Source: a virus. Taken from it: a stretch of 64,000 nucleotides of DNA. Location: IMG/VR virus record IMGVR_UViG_3300007513_000952, positions 39,473-103,472 of that record. The stretch is one strand, 5' to 3'. Position 1 is the first letter of the stretch. Every line of letters starts with the position of its first letter. Below, piece by piece: positions 26,174 to 33,969 of the stretch. Both the position numbers and the translations under genes were made by a program. The notes beneath the pieces are model-generated. The model made no database searches. It had not been told where the DNA came from and saw nothing but the letters and a program-made list of their open reading frames with translations.

Positions 26174-26632
26174 ATGGATACAAAGAAAAACTATTTTACA
26201 ACAGGTCAAATGCGTAATGCATTAATACAAATAGAAGATCAAATGGTCCACTCCAATTGGATGCCAACTATTATATTAGGTATTAATAGAGGTGGTTGTA
26301 TTCCTGGCGTTTACCTTTCACACAGACTTAATATAGCACACGAAGTACTTGATATACGATTAAGAGATCATACAACAAAGCCAAATCTATCTGTATTAGA
26401 AAAAGCGTTTGCATTTCAAAAGAAAATTTTAATCATTGATGATATTAATGATACAGGAGCAACGTTCAATTATATTGTTGAAAATTTTAGTAAGGGTGAT
26501 GGTAGAATTAAATTTGCCGCACTTATACATAATAAACCAAGCAAAGCAAAAGTAGATTACCAAGGATACAAAATAGACAAGTCAAAAGATCCTGCATGGA
26601 TTGTTTTCCCATGGGAAGAATGGGACAAATAA
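26174..26632 (+). CDS. purine/pyrimidine phosphoribosyltransferase-like
   Basis: A 152-residue type I phosphoribosyltransferase. Motifs are ILGINRGGCIPGVYLS (~residue 33) and the PRPP loop ILIIDDINDTGATFNYIV (~77). It probably salvages a purine base to its nucleotide. Near guaC and folE it may raise guanine or hypoxanthine nucleotide supply. Specificity (Hpt, Gpt or other) cannot be read. Confidence 0.85.
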   Translation: MDTKKNYFTTGQMRNALIQIEDQMVHSNWMPTIILGINRGGCIPGVYLSHRLNIAHEVLDIRLRDHTTKPNLSVLEKAFAFQKKILIIDDINDTGATFNYIVENFSKGDGRIKFAALIHNKPSKAKVDYQGYKIDKSKDPAWIVFPWEEWDK

Positions 26633-26643
26633 TTTACACTCTG

Positions 26644-26672
26644 TTGACAAATCATCTAAATAATAGTAAAAT
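26644..26672 (+). promoter_or_regulatory. sigma70-type promoter before the cupin gene
   Basis: TTGACA (26644-26649), a 17-base spacer, TAAAAT (26667-26672). A TCTAAATA box (26655-26662) lies inside the spacer. The -10 ends 6 bases before the ATG at 26679, so a leaderless transcript is predicted. Confidence 0.65.
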
Positions 26673-26678
26673 AATATT

Positions 26679-27068
26679 ATGTCAAATATAGCAGGAAAAA
26701 TTTGGGGATCTACAGAACTTATTCTCGCAAACAGTTCATTAGAATTTCATAGAATAGATTATAAAAAAGGTGGTGTTTGCTCTAAACACAAACACGAATA
26801 CAAATGGAATGGCTTCTATTGTATGACAGGAAAACTAAAAATTAAAGTATGGCAAAAAGATTACAATTTAGTAGACGAAACTATTTTAAACCCTGGCGAT
26901 TTTACTGCTGTCAAACCACAATTATTCCATTCATTTGAAGGCTTAGAAGACGGTGTTGCATTTGAATTATATTGGGCAGAATTCAGACACAACGATATAC
27001 AAAGAGAATCTGTAGGACACTTAACAGAAGGCAACGTAGTTAGACTGGATAAGAAAAAAGGAAAGTAA
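26679..27068 (+). CDS. cupin-domain protein
   Basis: A 129-residue single-domain cupin. Metal-site motif 1 reads KGGVCSKHKHEYKWNGFYCM with its two His and a Glu; motif 2 is LNPGDFTAVKPQLFHSFEG. Cupins of this size are sugar or small-molecule isomerases, dioxygenases or binding proteins. It is 1 base from the amidinotransferase gene and probably works with it. Substrate unknown. Confidence 0.8.
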   Translation: MSNIAGKIWGSTELILANSSLEFHRIDYKKGGVCSKHKHEYKWNGFYCMTGKLKIKVWQKDYNLVDETILNPGDFTAVKPQLFHSFEGLEDGVAFELYWAEFRHNDIQRESVGHLTEGNVVRLDKKKGK

Positions 27069-27069
27069 C

Positions 27070-28071
27070 ATGATTCCTATAAAAGGATATGCAACTTTTC
27101 ACCCATTAAAACATTGTTGGATAGGATCCGGATTTAAAGCAGAATGGTTTCAAGATTTACCTATATATAAAAATAACAAAATTATGGATCCTTTGAAACG
27201 TATTGCAGAGGAAACCGAAGAAGATTCTCAAACACTAGAAAAAATATTAAAAGATGCTGGTGTAAAAACACATCGCAGTTGGTTGGATATAGATAAGGTA
27301 GGTTCTCTTAAAAATATATTTCGTCCACCAGTTAACCCAAGAGACCATTTTGCAGTAATTGGTGAAAAACTATATGCCTGCCATGGATCGGGTACTCCTG
27401 GATATGTAGATATTTTAAAACAAATAGACAAAAAAAATCTATACATAAACATACAAGACAGTACAATTACTTCTGCTTGTATTTGTAGAGTAGGAAAAGA
27501 TTTGTATTGGGATCACGGTGTTACTGACACAACCGAAGCAACTATAAAAAAATTTACAGACATTTGGACTAAGGAAGGATTTAGAGTACATAAATCAAAC
27601 AGAGGTTATCATTCAGATGGTGTGTTTTGTGTTGTGAAACCTGGTTGTATTGTTTCATTAAACGATATACAAGATTATAAAACAGAATTCCCAGGCTGGG
27701 ACGTACTATATCTACCAGATCAATCGTGGGATAAAGTAAGTCCTTTTTTAGAAATGAAAAAAAAAGTAGGAGGACGTTGGTGGTTAAAAGGAGAAGAGCA
27801 TAACGATCAATTAATTGAATTTGTTGACACATGGTTAAATGATTGGGTTGGTTATGTGGAAGAAACTGTATTTGATGTTAATATGTTGTCAGTTGACGAA
27901 AACAGAATAATATGCAACAATTACAACAAAGACGTATTTGAACATTTTAAAAAACATAAAGTTGAACCAATTATATTCAACTTTAGACATAGATACTTTT
28001 GGGATGGTGGAATACATTGTATAACACAAGATTTATATAGAGAAGGAAAAATGGAGGATTACTTTGGCTGA
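27070..28071 (+). CDS. amidinotransferase / guanidino-modifying enzyme
   Basis: A 333-residue member of the amidinotransferase/DDAH superfamily. The nucleophile motif GGIHCITQDLYR places the catalytic cysteine at Cys317. The general-base histidine is likely His181 (GYHSDGVFCVVKPG), with acidic residues near VDVN/FDVN and a preceding NFRHRYFWDGG. Such enzymes transfer the amidino group of arginine to an amine (as in glycine or inosamine amidinotransferase) or hydrolyse guanidino groups. It overlaps the next gene (TTG start) by 8 bases. The acceptor is unknown. Confidence 0.8.
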   Translation: MIPIKGYATFHPLKHCWIGSGFKAEWFQDLPIYKNNKIMDPLKRIAEETEEDSQTLEKILKDAGVKTHRSWLDIDKVGSLKNIFRPPVNPRDHFAVIGEKLYACHGSGTPGYVDILKQIDKKNLYINIQDSTITSACICRVGKDLYWDHGVTDTTEATIKKFTDIWTKEGFRVHKSNRGYHSDGVFCVVKPGCIVSLNDIQDYKTEFPGWDVLYLPDQSWDKVSPFLEMKKKVGGRWWLKGEEHNDQLIEFVDTWLNDWVGYVEETVFDVNMLSVDENRIICNNYNKDVFEHFKKHKVEPIIFNFRHRYFWDGGIHCITQDLYREGKMEDYFG

Positions 28072-28402
28072 CATATATCACATTTGGGCAGATCATCATA
28101 AAGACGTAGACGCATATGACTTTGCAAAAAAAATGCGAAAGTTTTTAGATGGTTTAGTTGAAATGGGTAAAATGAAAAGTTACAGACTTACAAGATCAAA
28201 ATTAGGTTTTAGATCAATGGATATGCCTGAATTTCATGTTATGATGGAATTTACCAATATGCAACAACTAGATGATGCTATGACAAGCATAATCCGTAAT
28301 GAAGAAAAAATAGATGAATCACACGTTTCGTTTAATCAATTAGTAAACAAAGAAACAATACAACACTTTTTATACAGAGATTTTCCAGATGAACTCAAAT
28401 AA
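28064..28402 (+). CDS. DUF6614 family protein
   Basis: A 112-residue protein starting at TTG with GGAGG 8 bases upstream. The sequence ADIYHIWADHHKDVDAYDF..., then YRLTRSKLGFRSMDMPEFHV and a final LYRDFPDELK, follows the DUF6614 pattern I know from alphaproteobacteria (remembered, not checked). A small ferredoxin-like alpha/beta fold is likely. Overlaps the amidinotransferase gene by 8 bases and the next gene by 14. Confidence 0.7.
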   Translation: MADIYHIWADHHKDVDAYDFAKKMRKFLDGLVEMGKMKSYRLTRSKLGFRSMDMPEFHVMMEFTNMQQLDDAMTSIIRNEEKIDESHVSFNQLVNKETIQHFLYRDFPDELK

Positions 28403-29300
28403 AAAAATAGTAATTGCTTACCATCCTGGAATGTATGGCGGATTACTAAGATGGTTATTGGACAGATTTTCTCCTGATTGTAAATTTAAACACATTAACA
28501 ATCCATGGGATGAACATGATAGAGTACATGGAGTATTTGAATACAATAACAAATTTAATCGGGCAGATTTAAATTTTAAAGTACCATCAGATAATTCAAC
28601 AAATAAGATAGTGATATATTTTAATTTATCTGATTTATTATTTGCAGAAAGATGTACTTTTTATAGAGGTGAGGGATTTGAAGATGATACAGGTAGATAT
28701 AAGATACTTATATCTGACTCTGACATTAAATTGTTAAATTTATTTAAAATTGATAAAACAAAAAACTCTAAAGCAGTTACTAAAGAACTTTACAAAATAC
28801 AACTACATGACGGTGAAAATGGAATTTGGTCTGACCGTATTATTAAATTTATGTCAAACCCAACTTACTATCAATTTCCTGTTTATGCACTCTGGAACAA
28901 AGATCTGTTCATACAACAACTTCGAACTATTAGCAATAAATTTATACTTGATTTAGAAATTGACGAAACTATTATTGAAAACGTAACAAAAAAAATAAGT
29001 GAAACATTTGTTATAAAAACAAGAAACAGAGCAAAGACTGTATTAGAAGCAATACAAAATAAACAACAAATGAATTGCAGTGAATTAGATATATTAGAAC
29101 AGGCCTGGATAGAAGTTTTATTAGAAAAACAACACGATTCTATAATTTTTCCATATGGTACTAATTGGTTTAAAAATACCAATCAAATTAATGAATTTTT
29201 AGAAACATATCCTTCGTATCTAAAACATATGAATCCACGATTACCATGGTATAATAATGCAAAAAATCCCTTTTATTGGAGTACGTTGACAGAAAAGTAA
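28389..29300 (+). CDS. tandem paralogue A, sulfotransferase/P-loop-like unknown
   Basis: A 303-residue protein, family not known to me. It begins with a hydrophobic strand and a Gly-rich loop, KIVIAYHPGMYGGLLRWLLD, like the first strand and phosphate-binding loop of sulfotransferase-like proteins. The C-terminus is distinctive: HDSIIFPYGTNWF, then ETYPSYLKHMNPRLPWYNN. The next gene is a duplicate whose first ~100 and last ~140 bases are almost identical while the middle is diverged. It overlaps the DUF6614 gene by 14 bases. Confidence 0.6.
   Translation: MNSNKKIVIAYHPGMYGGLLRWLLDRFSPDCKFKHINNPWDEHDRVHGVFEYNNKFNRADLNFKVPSDNSTNKIVIYFNLSDLLFAERCTFYRGEGFEDDTGRYKILISDSDIKLLNLFKIDKTKNSKAVTKELYKIQLHDGENGIWSDRIIKFMSNPTYYQFPVYALWNKDLFIQQLRTISNKFILDLEIDETIIENVTKKISETFVIKTRNRAKTVLEAIQNKQQMNCSELDILEQAWIEVLLEKQHDSIIFPYGTNWFKNTNQINEFLETYPSYLKHMNPRLPWYNNAKNPFYWSTLTEK
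28452..28547 (+). repeat. 96-bp perfect repeat, 5' unit of copy A
   Basis: These 96 bases are identical to 29369-29464, so the two paralogues share a perfect block encoding RWLLDRFSPDCKFKHINNPW and a few more residues. Synonymous sites are also identical, so selection on protein alone does not explain it. Confidence 0.95.
29122..29258 (+). repeat. 137-bp near-perfect repeat, 3' unit of copy A
   Basis: Matches 30051-30187 with three mismatches: two adjacent at AA/GG after the 50-base perfect block, and one T/A before a 69-base perfect block. It encodes the shared C-terminal end of the paralogues. Confidence 0.95.
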
Positions 29301-29314
29301 ATAGCTTAAACCAG

Positions 29315-30235
29315 ATGAGTAAAATACAAATTGTTTATCATTCAGGCACATATGGAAGATTATTACGTTGGTTATTGGACAGATTTTCTCCTGATTGTAA
29401 ATTTAAACACATTAACAATCCATGGGATGAACATGATAGAGTACATGGAGTATTTGAATACAATCAAAGATTTAGGAGGGCACATCAAATAAAAAAAAAC
29501 AGAGGTGAAAGTTCGATTGACCCGGAGGCAAGTAAAATAATTATAAATTTTAATCTAGACGATTTATTGTTTGTTGAACGTTGTGGATTCTACAGGAACC
29601 CAAAAAATTATACAGAACAAGCAAGATACAAATCTATTATTAATGACACAGATATTAAAATTTTAAAATTGTTTAACATCAATAAAGACAAAATACACAA
29701 ATCTGTTGCCAAAGAAATTTACAAAATACAATTACACGATCATGAAAACCATAGACATTGGAAAGAAATGACAAAATATATGAAAAACAATAATCATTAT
29801 CAATTCTCTATATATGCATTATGGAACAAAGAGAATTTTATTAAAGAGCTTAAAGCAATATCTAACAAGTTCTCACTTGACCTAAATATCAATGAAGCTA
29901 TTATAAGCAACATTACAGAAAAAATTAGTAAGATGTATCCAATTTCTACGAAATATAGAGCAAAAAATATTTTAAAAGCAATTAAAGAAAATACCAATAT
30001 AGAGTGTAACGAATTAGATATACTTGAACAAGCATGGATAGAAGTAATACTAGAAAAACAACACGATTCTATAATTTTTCCATATGGTACTAATTGGTTT
30101 GGAAATACCAATCAAATAAATGAATTTTTAGAAACATATCCTTCGTATCTAAAACATATGAATCCACGATTACCATGGTATAATAATATAAAAAATCCAT
30201 TTTATTACAATGAATTGACATACCCGCAAAAGTAG
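29315..30235 (+). CDS. tandem paralogue B, sulfotransferase/P-loop-like unknown
   Basis: A 306-residue duplicate of the gene before. The start at 29315 (MSKIQIVYHSGTYGRLLRWL) aligns with the start of copy A. It shares the N-terminal block RFSPDCKFKHINNPWDEH and C-terminal block LEKQHDSIIFPYGTNWF with copy A, but differs strongly in residues ~60-240. The promoter for queE lies in its last codons (TTGACA encodes part of ELTYPQK). Function unknown. Confidence 0.6.
   Translation: MSKIQIVYHSGTYGRLLRWLLDRFSPDCKFKHINNPWDEHDRVHGVFEYNQRFRRAHQIKKNRGESSIDPEASKIIINFNLDDLLFVERCGFYRNPKNYTEQARYKSIINDTDIKILKLFNINKDKIHKSVAKEIYKIQLHDHENHRHWKEMTKYMKNNNHYQFSIYALWNKENFIKELKAISNKFSLDLNINEAIISNITEKISKMYPISTKYRAKNILKAIKENTNIECNELDILEQAWIEVILEKQHDSIIFPYGTNWFGNTNQINEFLETYPSYLKHMNPRLPWYNNIKNPFYYNELTYPQK
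29369..29464 (+). repeat. 96-bp perfect repeat, 5' unit of copy B
   Basis: Identical to 28452-28547, 917 bases apart. See the copy A entry. Confidence 0.95.
30051..30187 (+). repeat. 137-bp near-perfect repeat, 3' unit of copy B
   Basis: Matches 29122-29258 with three mismatches, 929 bases apart. The different offset from the 5' repeat (917) shows that the diverged middle also carries indels. Confidence 0.95.
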
Positions 30236-30243
30236 TATACAAT
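30215..30243 (+). promoter_or_regulatory. sigma70-type promoter for queE
   Basis: Perfect TTGACA (30215-30220), a 17-base spacer, TACAAT (30238-30243). The queE ATG is 41 bases downstream. The -35 lies in the coding tail of paralogue B; the matching tail of paralogue A keeps TTGACA (29286-29291) but has no -10 at the right distance. Confidence 0.65.
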
Positions 30244-30284
30244 TAAAGAATAGTAGAAACAACAAAAAATATAGATCCAAAAAT

Positions 30285-31172
30285 ATGGAAAAAATAAGAT
30301 ATTCAGAAATATTTCATTCAGTACAAGGTGAAGGGCGATTTGTAGGCGTACCTAGTGTATTCTTTAGAGTATTTGGTTGCAATTTCCATTGTCATGGATT
30401 TGGGCAAGGTAGAGATAAAAGTAAATGGCTTAAACCAGAAGAAATGCCATATTCCACGCAAGACCTATCAGAACTTAAAAATATTAAAGATTTACCTGTT
30501 GTTGATATTGGCTGTGACGCAAGTGCAAGTTGGTCAACAAGATATAAACATTTAGTTGATTGGGAACCTATAGATAAAATTGCAAAACAAATTATATCTT
30601 TCACACCAGAAAATAAGTGGATATGTTCTACAGGACAAGATATACATTTTGTTATAACAGGTGGAGAACCTATGTTGTGGCAAAGAGAAACACAACATTT
30701 ATTAAGACAACCACAATTTAATGATTTAAAAAATTTAACTATTGAAACTAATTGCACACAACCATTTAAAGAAAACTTTGATAAATTTATGCACGGTTTA
30801 ACTGCTGGTGATTATACAAAACATCCAGTTCACGTAACTTGGTCAACTTCACCAAAATTATCAATATCAGGTGAGAAGTGGGAAAAAGCAATTAAACCTG
30901 AAGTTGCAAGACAATATTCAGAAATACCAAACACACATTTATATTTTAAATTTGTTGTTGAAGATGAAGAAGATTTAGAAGAAGTTGATATGGCAAGAAA
31001 AGCATATGCAGACGCAGGTGTAGAAGCAGACATATATCTAATGGCAGTAGGTGCCACAGTTGAAGGGCAATCTAAAACTGCTAAACAAGTCGCTGACTTA
31101 TGTTTGAAATATGGTTTTAAATATTCTCCAAGACTGCACGTAGATTTATTTGGTAATAAGTGGGGAACATAA
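30285..31172 (+). CDS. queE: 7-carboxy-7-deazaguanine synthase (QueE-like, radical SAM)
   Basis: A 295-residue radical SAM enzyme that would convert 6-carboxytetrahydropterin to 7-carboxy-7-deazaguanine. It opens YSEIFHSVQGEG, the QueE hallmark, and has ITGGEPMLW near residue 127. The cluster motif is split: Cys32-x3-Cys36, then about 40 residues before Cys77 in GCDASASW, which aligns with the C-D-T-x-x-A-W end of the usual CxxxCxxC. So about 38 residues are inserted in the cluster loop. Its stop overlaps the next ATG. Confidence 0.9.
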   Translation: MEKIRYSEIFHSVQGEGRFVGVPSVFFRVFGCNFHCHGFGQGRDKSKWLKPEEMPYSTQDLSELKNIKDLPVVDIGCDASASWSTRYKHLVDWEPIDKIAKQIISFTPENKWICSTGQDIHFVITGGEPMLWQRETQHLLRQPQFNDLKNLTIETNCTQPFKENFDKFMHGLTAGDYTKHPVHVTWSTSPKLSISGEKWEKAIKPEVARQYSEIPNTHLYFKFVVEDEEDLEEVDMARKAYADAGVEADIYLMAVGATVEGQSKTAKQVADLCLKYGFKYSPRLHVDLFGNKWGT

Positions 31173-31525
31173 TGATTGCAAAAAAAGGAAAAACAAACTA
31201 TAATAAAACAATGAAAGTTAAAAAAACTACAAAACCGAGAGCAAAAAAGAAAACTACTAAAAGTGAGGAACCTTGGGTTAAGGTTTTAAATATAAATGTT
31301 AGTCCAGACAATCCACGTAATGGATTTTTTGAACTAGATTGGAATGACGAATTTGTTAACAATTTAAAACAACATGGATATCTTGGTCAATCAGATGAAG
31401 AAATAGTTGACAGATGGTTTCAAACTCTCTGTCGAACAATTGGCAATGAGCAAGGTATTGACGTTACTGGCTCTGGTTATGTTCAAATAAACAGACGAGA
31501 TGATGGCAAAACAGAGGTCTCGTAA
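31172..31525 (+). CDS. small basic-tailed protein upstream of RNase H
   Basis: A 117-residue protein. The start at 31172 overlaps the queE stop. A Lys-rich N-terminal arm (residues 1-35) is followed by a compact domain (WVKVLNINVSPDNPRNGFFE, then DRWFQTLCRTIG). From memory, marine T4-like phages have similar proteins; no function known. It shares a base with the RNase H start. Confidence 0.6.
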   Translation: MIAKKGKTNYNKTMKVKKTTKPRAKKKTTKSEEPWVKVLNINVSPDNPRNGFFELDWNDEFVNNLKQHGYLGQSDEEIVDRWFQTLCRTIGNEQGIDVTGSGYVQINRRDDGKTEVS

Positions 31526-32511
31526 TGACCCACATATTAGTTGATACAGCAAACACATTTTTTCGTGCTAGGCATGTAATTAGAGGAGACACGTCTGAAA
31601 AAATAGGTATGGCTATCCATATCACTATGAACTCTATTAAAAAAGCATGGCAAGACTTTAACGGTACACACATGGTTTTCTGTTTAGAAGGACGTAGTTG
31701 GCGTAAAGACCACTATACTCCATACAAAAAAAATAGAAAAGAAGTGTTTGAAGCAATGACTGAAAAAGAGAAAGATGAAAATAAAGTATTTTGGGAGTGT
31801 TATGATGATTTTATTGATTTTATTAAAACAAAAACCAATGTTACTGTATTACAAAACTCACGTTGCGAAGCAGATGACTTAATTGCACGTTGGATTGATA
31901 AGCATCCAAACAAAAAACACGTAATTTTAAGTACTGACAAAGATCTAAATCAACTTGTAAGTGAAAATGTTAAGCAATACAACGGTATTACAGAAACCAC
32001 TATTACACACGAAGGTTGGTTTGACGGAAAAGGAAATGAAATTATAGACAAGAAAACAAAAACACCAAAAGGAGCACCAAATCCAGAGTGGATTATATTC
32101 GAAAAAAGTATGAGAGGCGATCCTAGTGATAATATTTTTAGTGCATACCCTGGTGTTAGAACAAAAGGCACTAAAAATAAAATAGGATTGCAAGAAGCAT
32201 TTGCAGATCGTAATGAAAAAGGATATACTTGGAATAATATAATGTTATCTAAATGGGTTGATACAGAAGGTACTGAACATAGAGTAATAGACGATTACGA
32301 AAGAAACAAGTTATTAGTAGATCTTCACGCACAACCAGAAGCCATTGTAGAAGAACTAGATCAAACGATTACACAGGCTAAGGCAGAAAATAAAAGTATA
32401 GATCAAGTTGGAATCAGATTCATGAGGTTCTGTGCCAAGTATGATTTAAATAGAATTAGTGAGCAGGCTCAACTATACGTAGAGCCCTTTAATGCGAGGT
32501 TAAGTGTATGA
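31525..32511 (+). CDS. rnh: RNase H / 5' nuclease (T4 Rnh-like)
   Basis: A 328-residue member of the FEN/PIN 5' nuclease family, near T4 RNase H (305). It removes RNA primers from lagging-strand fragments. Acidic motifs are LVDTANTFFRARH (residue ~4), CEADDLIARW (~115), STDKDLNQL (~134) and GDPSDNIF (~196, before the helix-three-turn-helix region). A loop of about 20 residues (GKGNEIIDKKTKTPKGAPNP) sits between the last two. Overlaps the next gene by 4 bases. Confidence 0.9.
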   Translation: MTHILVDTANTFFRARHVIRGDTSEKIGMAIHITMNSIKKAWQDFNGTHMVFCLEGRSWRKDHYTPYKKNRKEVFEAMTEKEKDENKVFWECYDDFIDFIKTKTNVTVLQNSRCEADDLIARWIDKHPNKKHVILSTDKDLNQLVSENVKQYNGITETTITHEGWFDGKGNEIIDKKTKTPKGAPNPEWIIFEKSMRGDPSDNIFSAYPGVRTKGTKNKIGLQEAFADRNEKGYTWNNIMLSKWVDTEGTEHRVIDDYERNKLLVDLHAQPEAIVEELDQTITQAKAENKSIDQVGIRFMRFCAKYDLNRISEQAQLYVEPFNARLSV

Positions 32512-33023
32512 CAATAAAAGCAAAAACACTTGTAAAAGACAAGTTTTGGATTGTTGAAGAACGCGGTCAAAAATTAGGTACCCTTCAAAAAAAAGAAGAT
32601 AATGGTTGGATCTTTTTAAGTAAAAAAGATCATAGACAAGTGTTTCACACACAGGAGAGCCTGTTCACCAAATTTGGTTTTAATATTTTTAAAGAGAAAA
32701 TTAAAGAAGTAGAAGAAAAGTCAGTTGATAAATGGGACGTAAAACAAGCACAAGATTTTGAAGTACATGGCTATCCATGTTCACAAAAACCTTATAATTC
32801 ATTATGGGACGTACAAAAAAAATTACCTCTGTATACAAAAACACCAAAATCCAAATCAATGTTTTGTGCAGGTTATTACATTGTAAAATTTGAAACTGTA
32901 AATTGGCGTAAAGCATACTGTCCAAAAATTATTACACTACAAAGGTATCCTTACAAAGGACCTATAAAATCAAAAACTGAAATGGTATCACAACTAAATG
33001 ACGCACTCAAAAATTCAAACTAA
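32508..33023 (+). CDS. hypothetical protein in the replication block
   Basis: A 171-residue protein starting as a small beta domain (KFWIVEERGQKLGTLQKKED), followed by VHGYPCSQKPYNSLWDVQKK and LYTKTPKSKSMFCAGYYIVK. The aromatic and Cys-containing pattern looks conserved in marine T4-like phages (memory). Function unknown. Coupled to rnh by ATGA. Confidence 0.6.
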   Translation: MTIKAKTLVKDKFWIVEERGQKLGTLQKKEDNGWIFLSKKDHRQVFHTQESLFTKFGFNIFKEKIKEVEEKSVDKWDVKQAQDFEVHGYPCSQKPYNSLWDVQKKLPLYTKTPKSKSMFCAGYYIVKFETVNWRKAYCPKIITLQRYPYKGPIKSKTEMVSQLNDALKNSN

Positions 33024-33246
33024 ACCAATTGAAGATTTGCTAGGTAGAATAAGAACCTTACGTCAAAAAGGTGAACGTGAAATTAGGATACCAGCTAGTG
33101 AAGCTGACAAGTTAGCAGATTCTTTATCACAAGTCATGACAAGAATAGTCACTATTCAAGAAGAAATAATTGAAGCACTCAAAACTGCCAAAGAAGCACA
33201 AACGATCAATATTGAGATGGACGGTGGCGACTTTAATAAAAAATAG
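32998..33246 (+). CDS. small coiled-coil protein
   Basis: An 82-residue protein with a helical core (ADKLADSLSQVMTRIVTIQE) and an acidic tail. It starts within the preceding gene (26-base overlap). Function unknown. Confidence 0.55.
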   Translation: MTHSKIQTKPIEDLLGRIRTLRQKGEREIRIPASEADKLADSLSQVMTRIVTIQEEIIEALKTAKEAQTINIEMDGGDFNKK

Positions 33247-33277
33247 TAATACAATTATTGGTAAATATAGTTGTATC

Positions 33278-33565
33278 ATGAGCAGGCCAAAACCAACAGT
33301 GTTACTACAGCACAGTAATAAAACTACCTATAAAATGGACGAAGTCCTTGCGGCTGAAGGCATATGGGCAGTTTTTTATGATGGTAAACCAATCAACTTA
33401 AAATCGTCAAGTTTGGTTGCGAATTATCCAGGACCAAAATACAAGAAAGTATCATTCTCTAATCCAGGCCATGCAGAGAATTTGGCTAAGAAGTTAAACA
33501 CACAACACAACACCGATAAATTTGGTGTGTATCTTTTAAAAACTGGCGACAAATTCTCTAGATAA
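33278..33565 (+). CDS. small hypothetical protein
   Basis: A 95-residue protein. The ATG at 33278 is chosen because the upstream in-frame extension lies within the previous gene and is low quality. Recognisable pieces are MSRPKPTVLLQHSNKTTYK and VSFSNPGHAENLAKKLN, a beta-rich fold with a His. From memory, short proteins of this type are common in marine myoviruses. No function. Confidence 0.6.
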   Translation: MSRPKPTVLLQHSNKTTYKMDEVLAAEGIWAVFYDGKPINLKSSSLVANYPGPKYKKVSFSNPGHAENLAKKLNTQHNTDKFGVYLLKTGDKFSR

Positions 33566-33573
33566 TTAAGTGT

Positions 33574-33969
33574 ATGGACACAAAGACAGCCTACACTCGA
33601 ACCTTCCTTACACTCAAGGAACAACCATTACACGATGAAAGTATAAAAGCGGCTTATTTTAGTTGGTGGCAAAATGTACGAGAAAGCTACCAAGCAAGAT
33701 CACTGAGATTAACAAAAATAGGCTATGAATGTGTGAAATCCTTAGATATTAAAACCTATGAAATTAAATTTCCTGCTAAAATCATATTCAGACCACAAAC
33801 ATTTTTATGGTTAGATGAATTTGTTGACTGCCCATATTATGTAGACAAAAAGCAAATTGTTGTAACCATGGAAAAAATGGCATTACAACTCATGATGTTT
33901 GCTGGAGATGTAACAAAATACGGTTTAGCACGGGCTATGAGCAAGGCCGATGAGGGGAAAAATACGTGA
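33574..33969 (+). CDS. conserved-looking phage protein
   Basis: A 131-residue protein: a helical N-terminus (YFSWWQNVRESYQARSLRL), a beta segment (IIFRPQTFLWLDEFVDCPYY) and an amphipathic C-terminal helix (MALQLMMFAGDVTKYGLARA). No enzyme motif. Overlaps the next (GTG) gene by 4 bases. Confidence 0.6.
   Translation: MDTKTAYTRTFLTLKEQPLHDESIKAAYFSWWQNVRESYQARSLRLTKIGYECVKSLDIKTYEIKFPAKIIFRPQTFLWLDEFVDCPYYVDKKQIVVTMEKMALQLMMFAGDVTKYGLARAMSKADEGKNT

Noticed and set aside
26655-26662. TCTAAATA as a leaderless-type late box for the cupin gene
   Set aside because: It lies 16 bases from the ATG and within the spacer of a clear sigma70 promoter, so it was not counted with the boxes at 5-7 bases.
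28389-30235. Interpreting the tandem repeat as an assembly error
   Set aside because: The middle segments differ strongly in sequence and length, so the two genes are distinct. Only the end blocks are identical.
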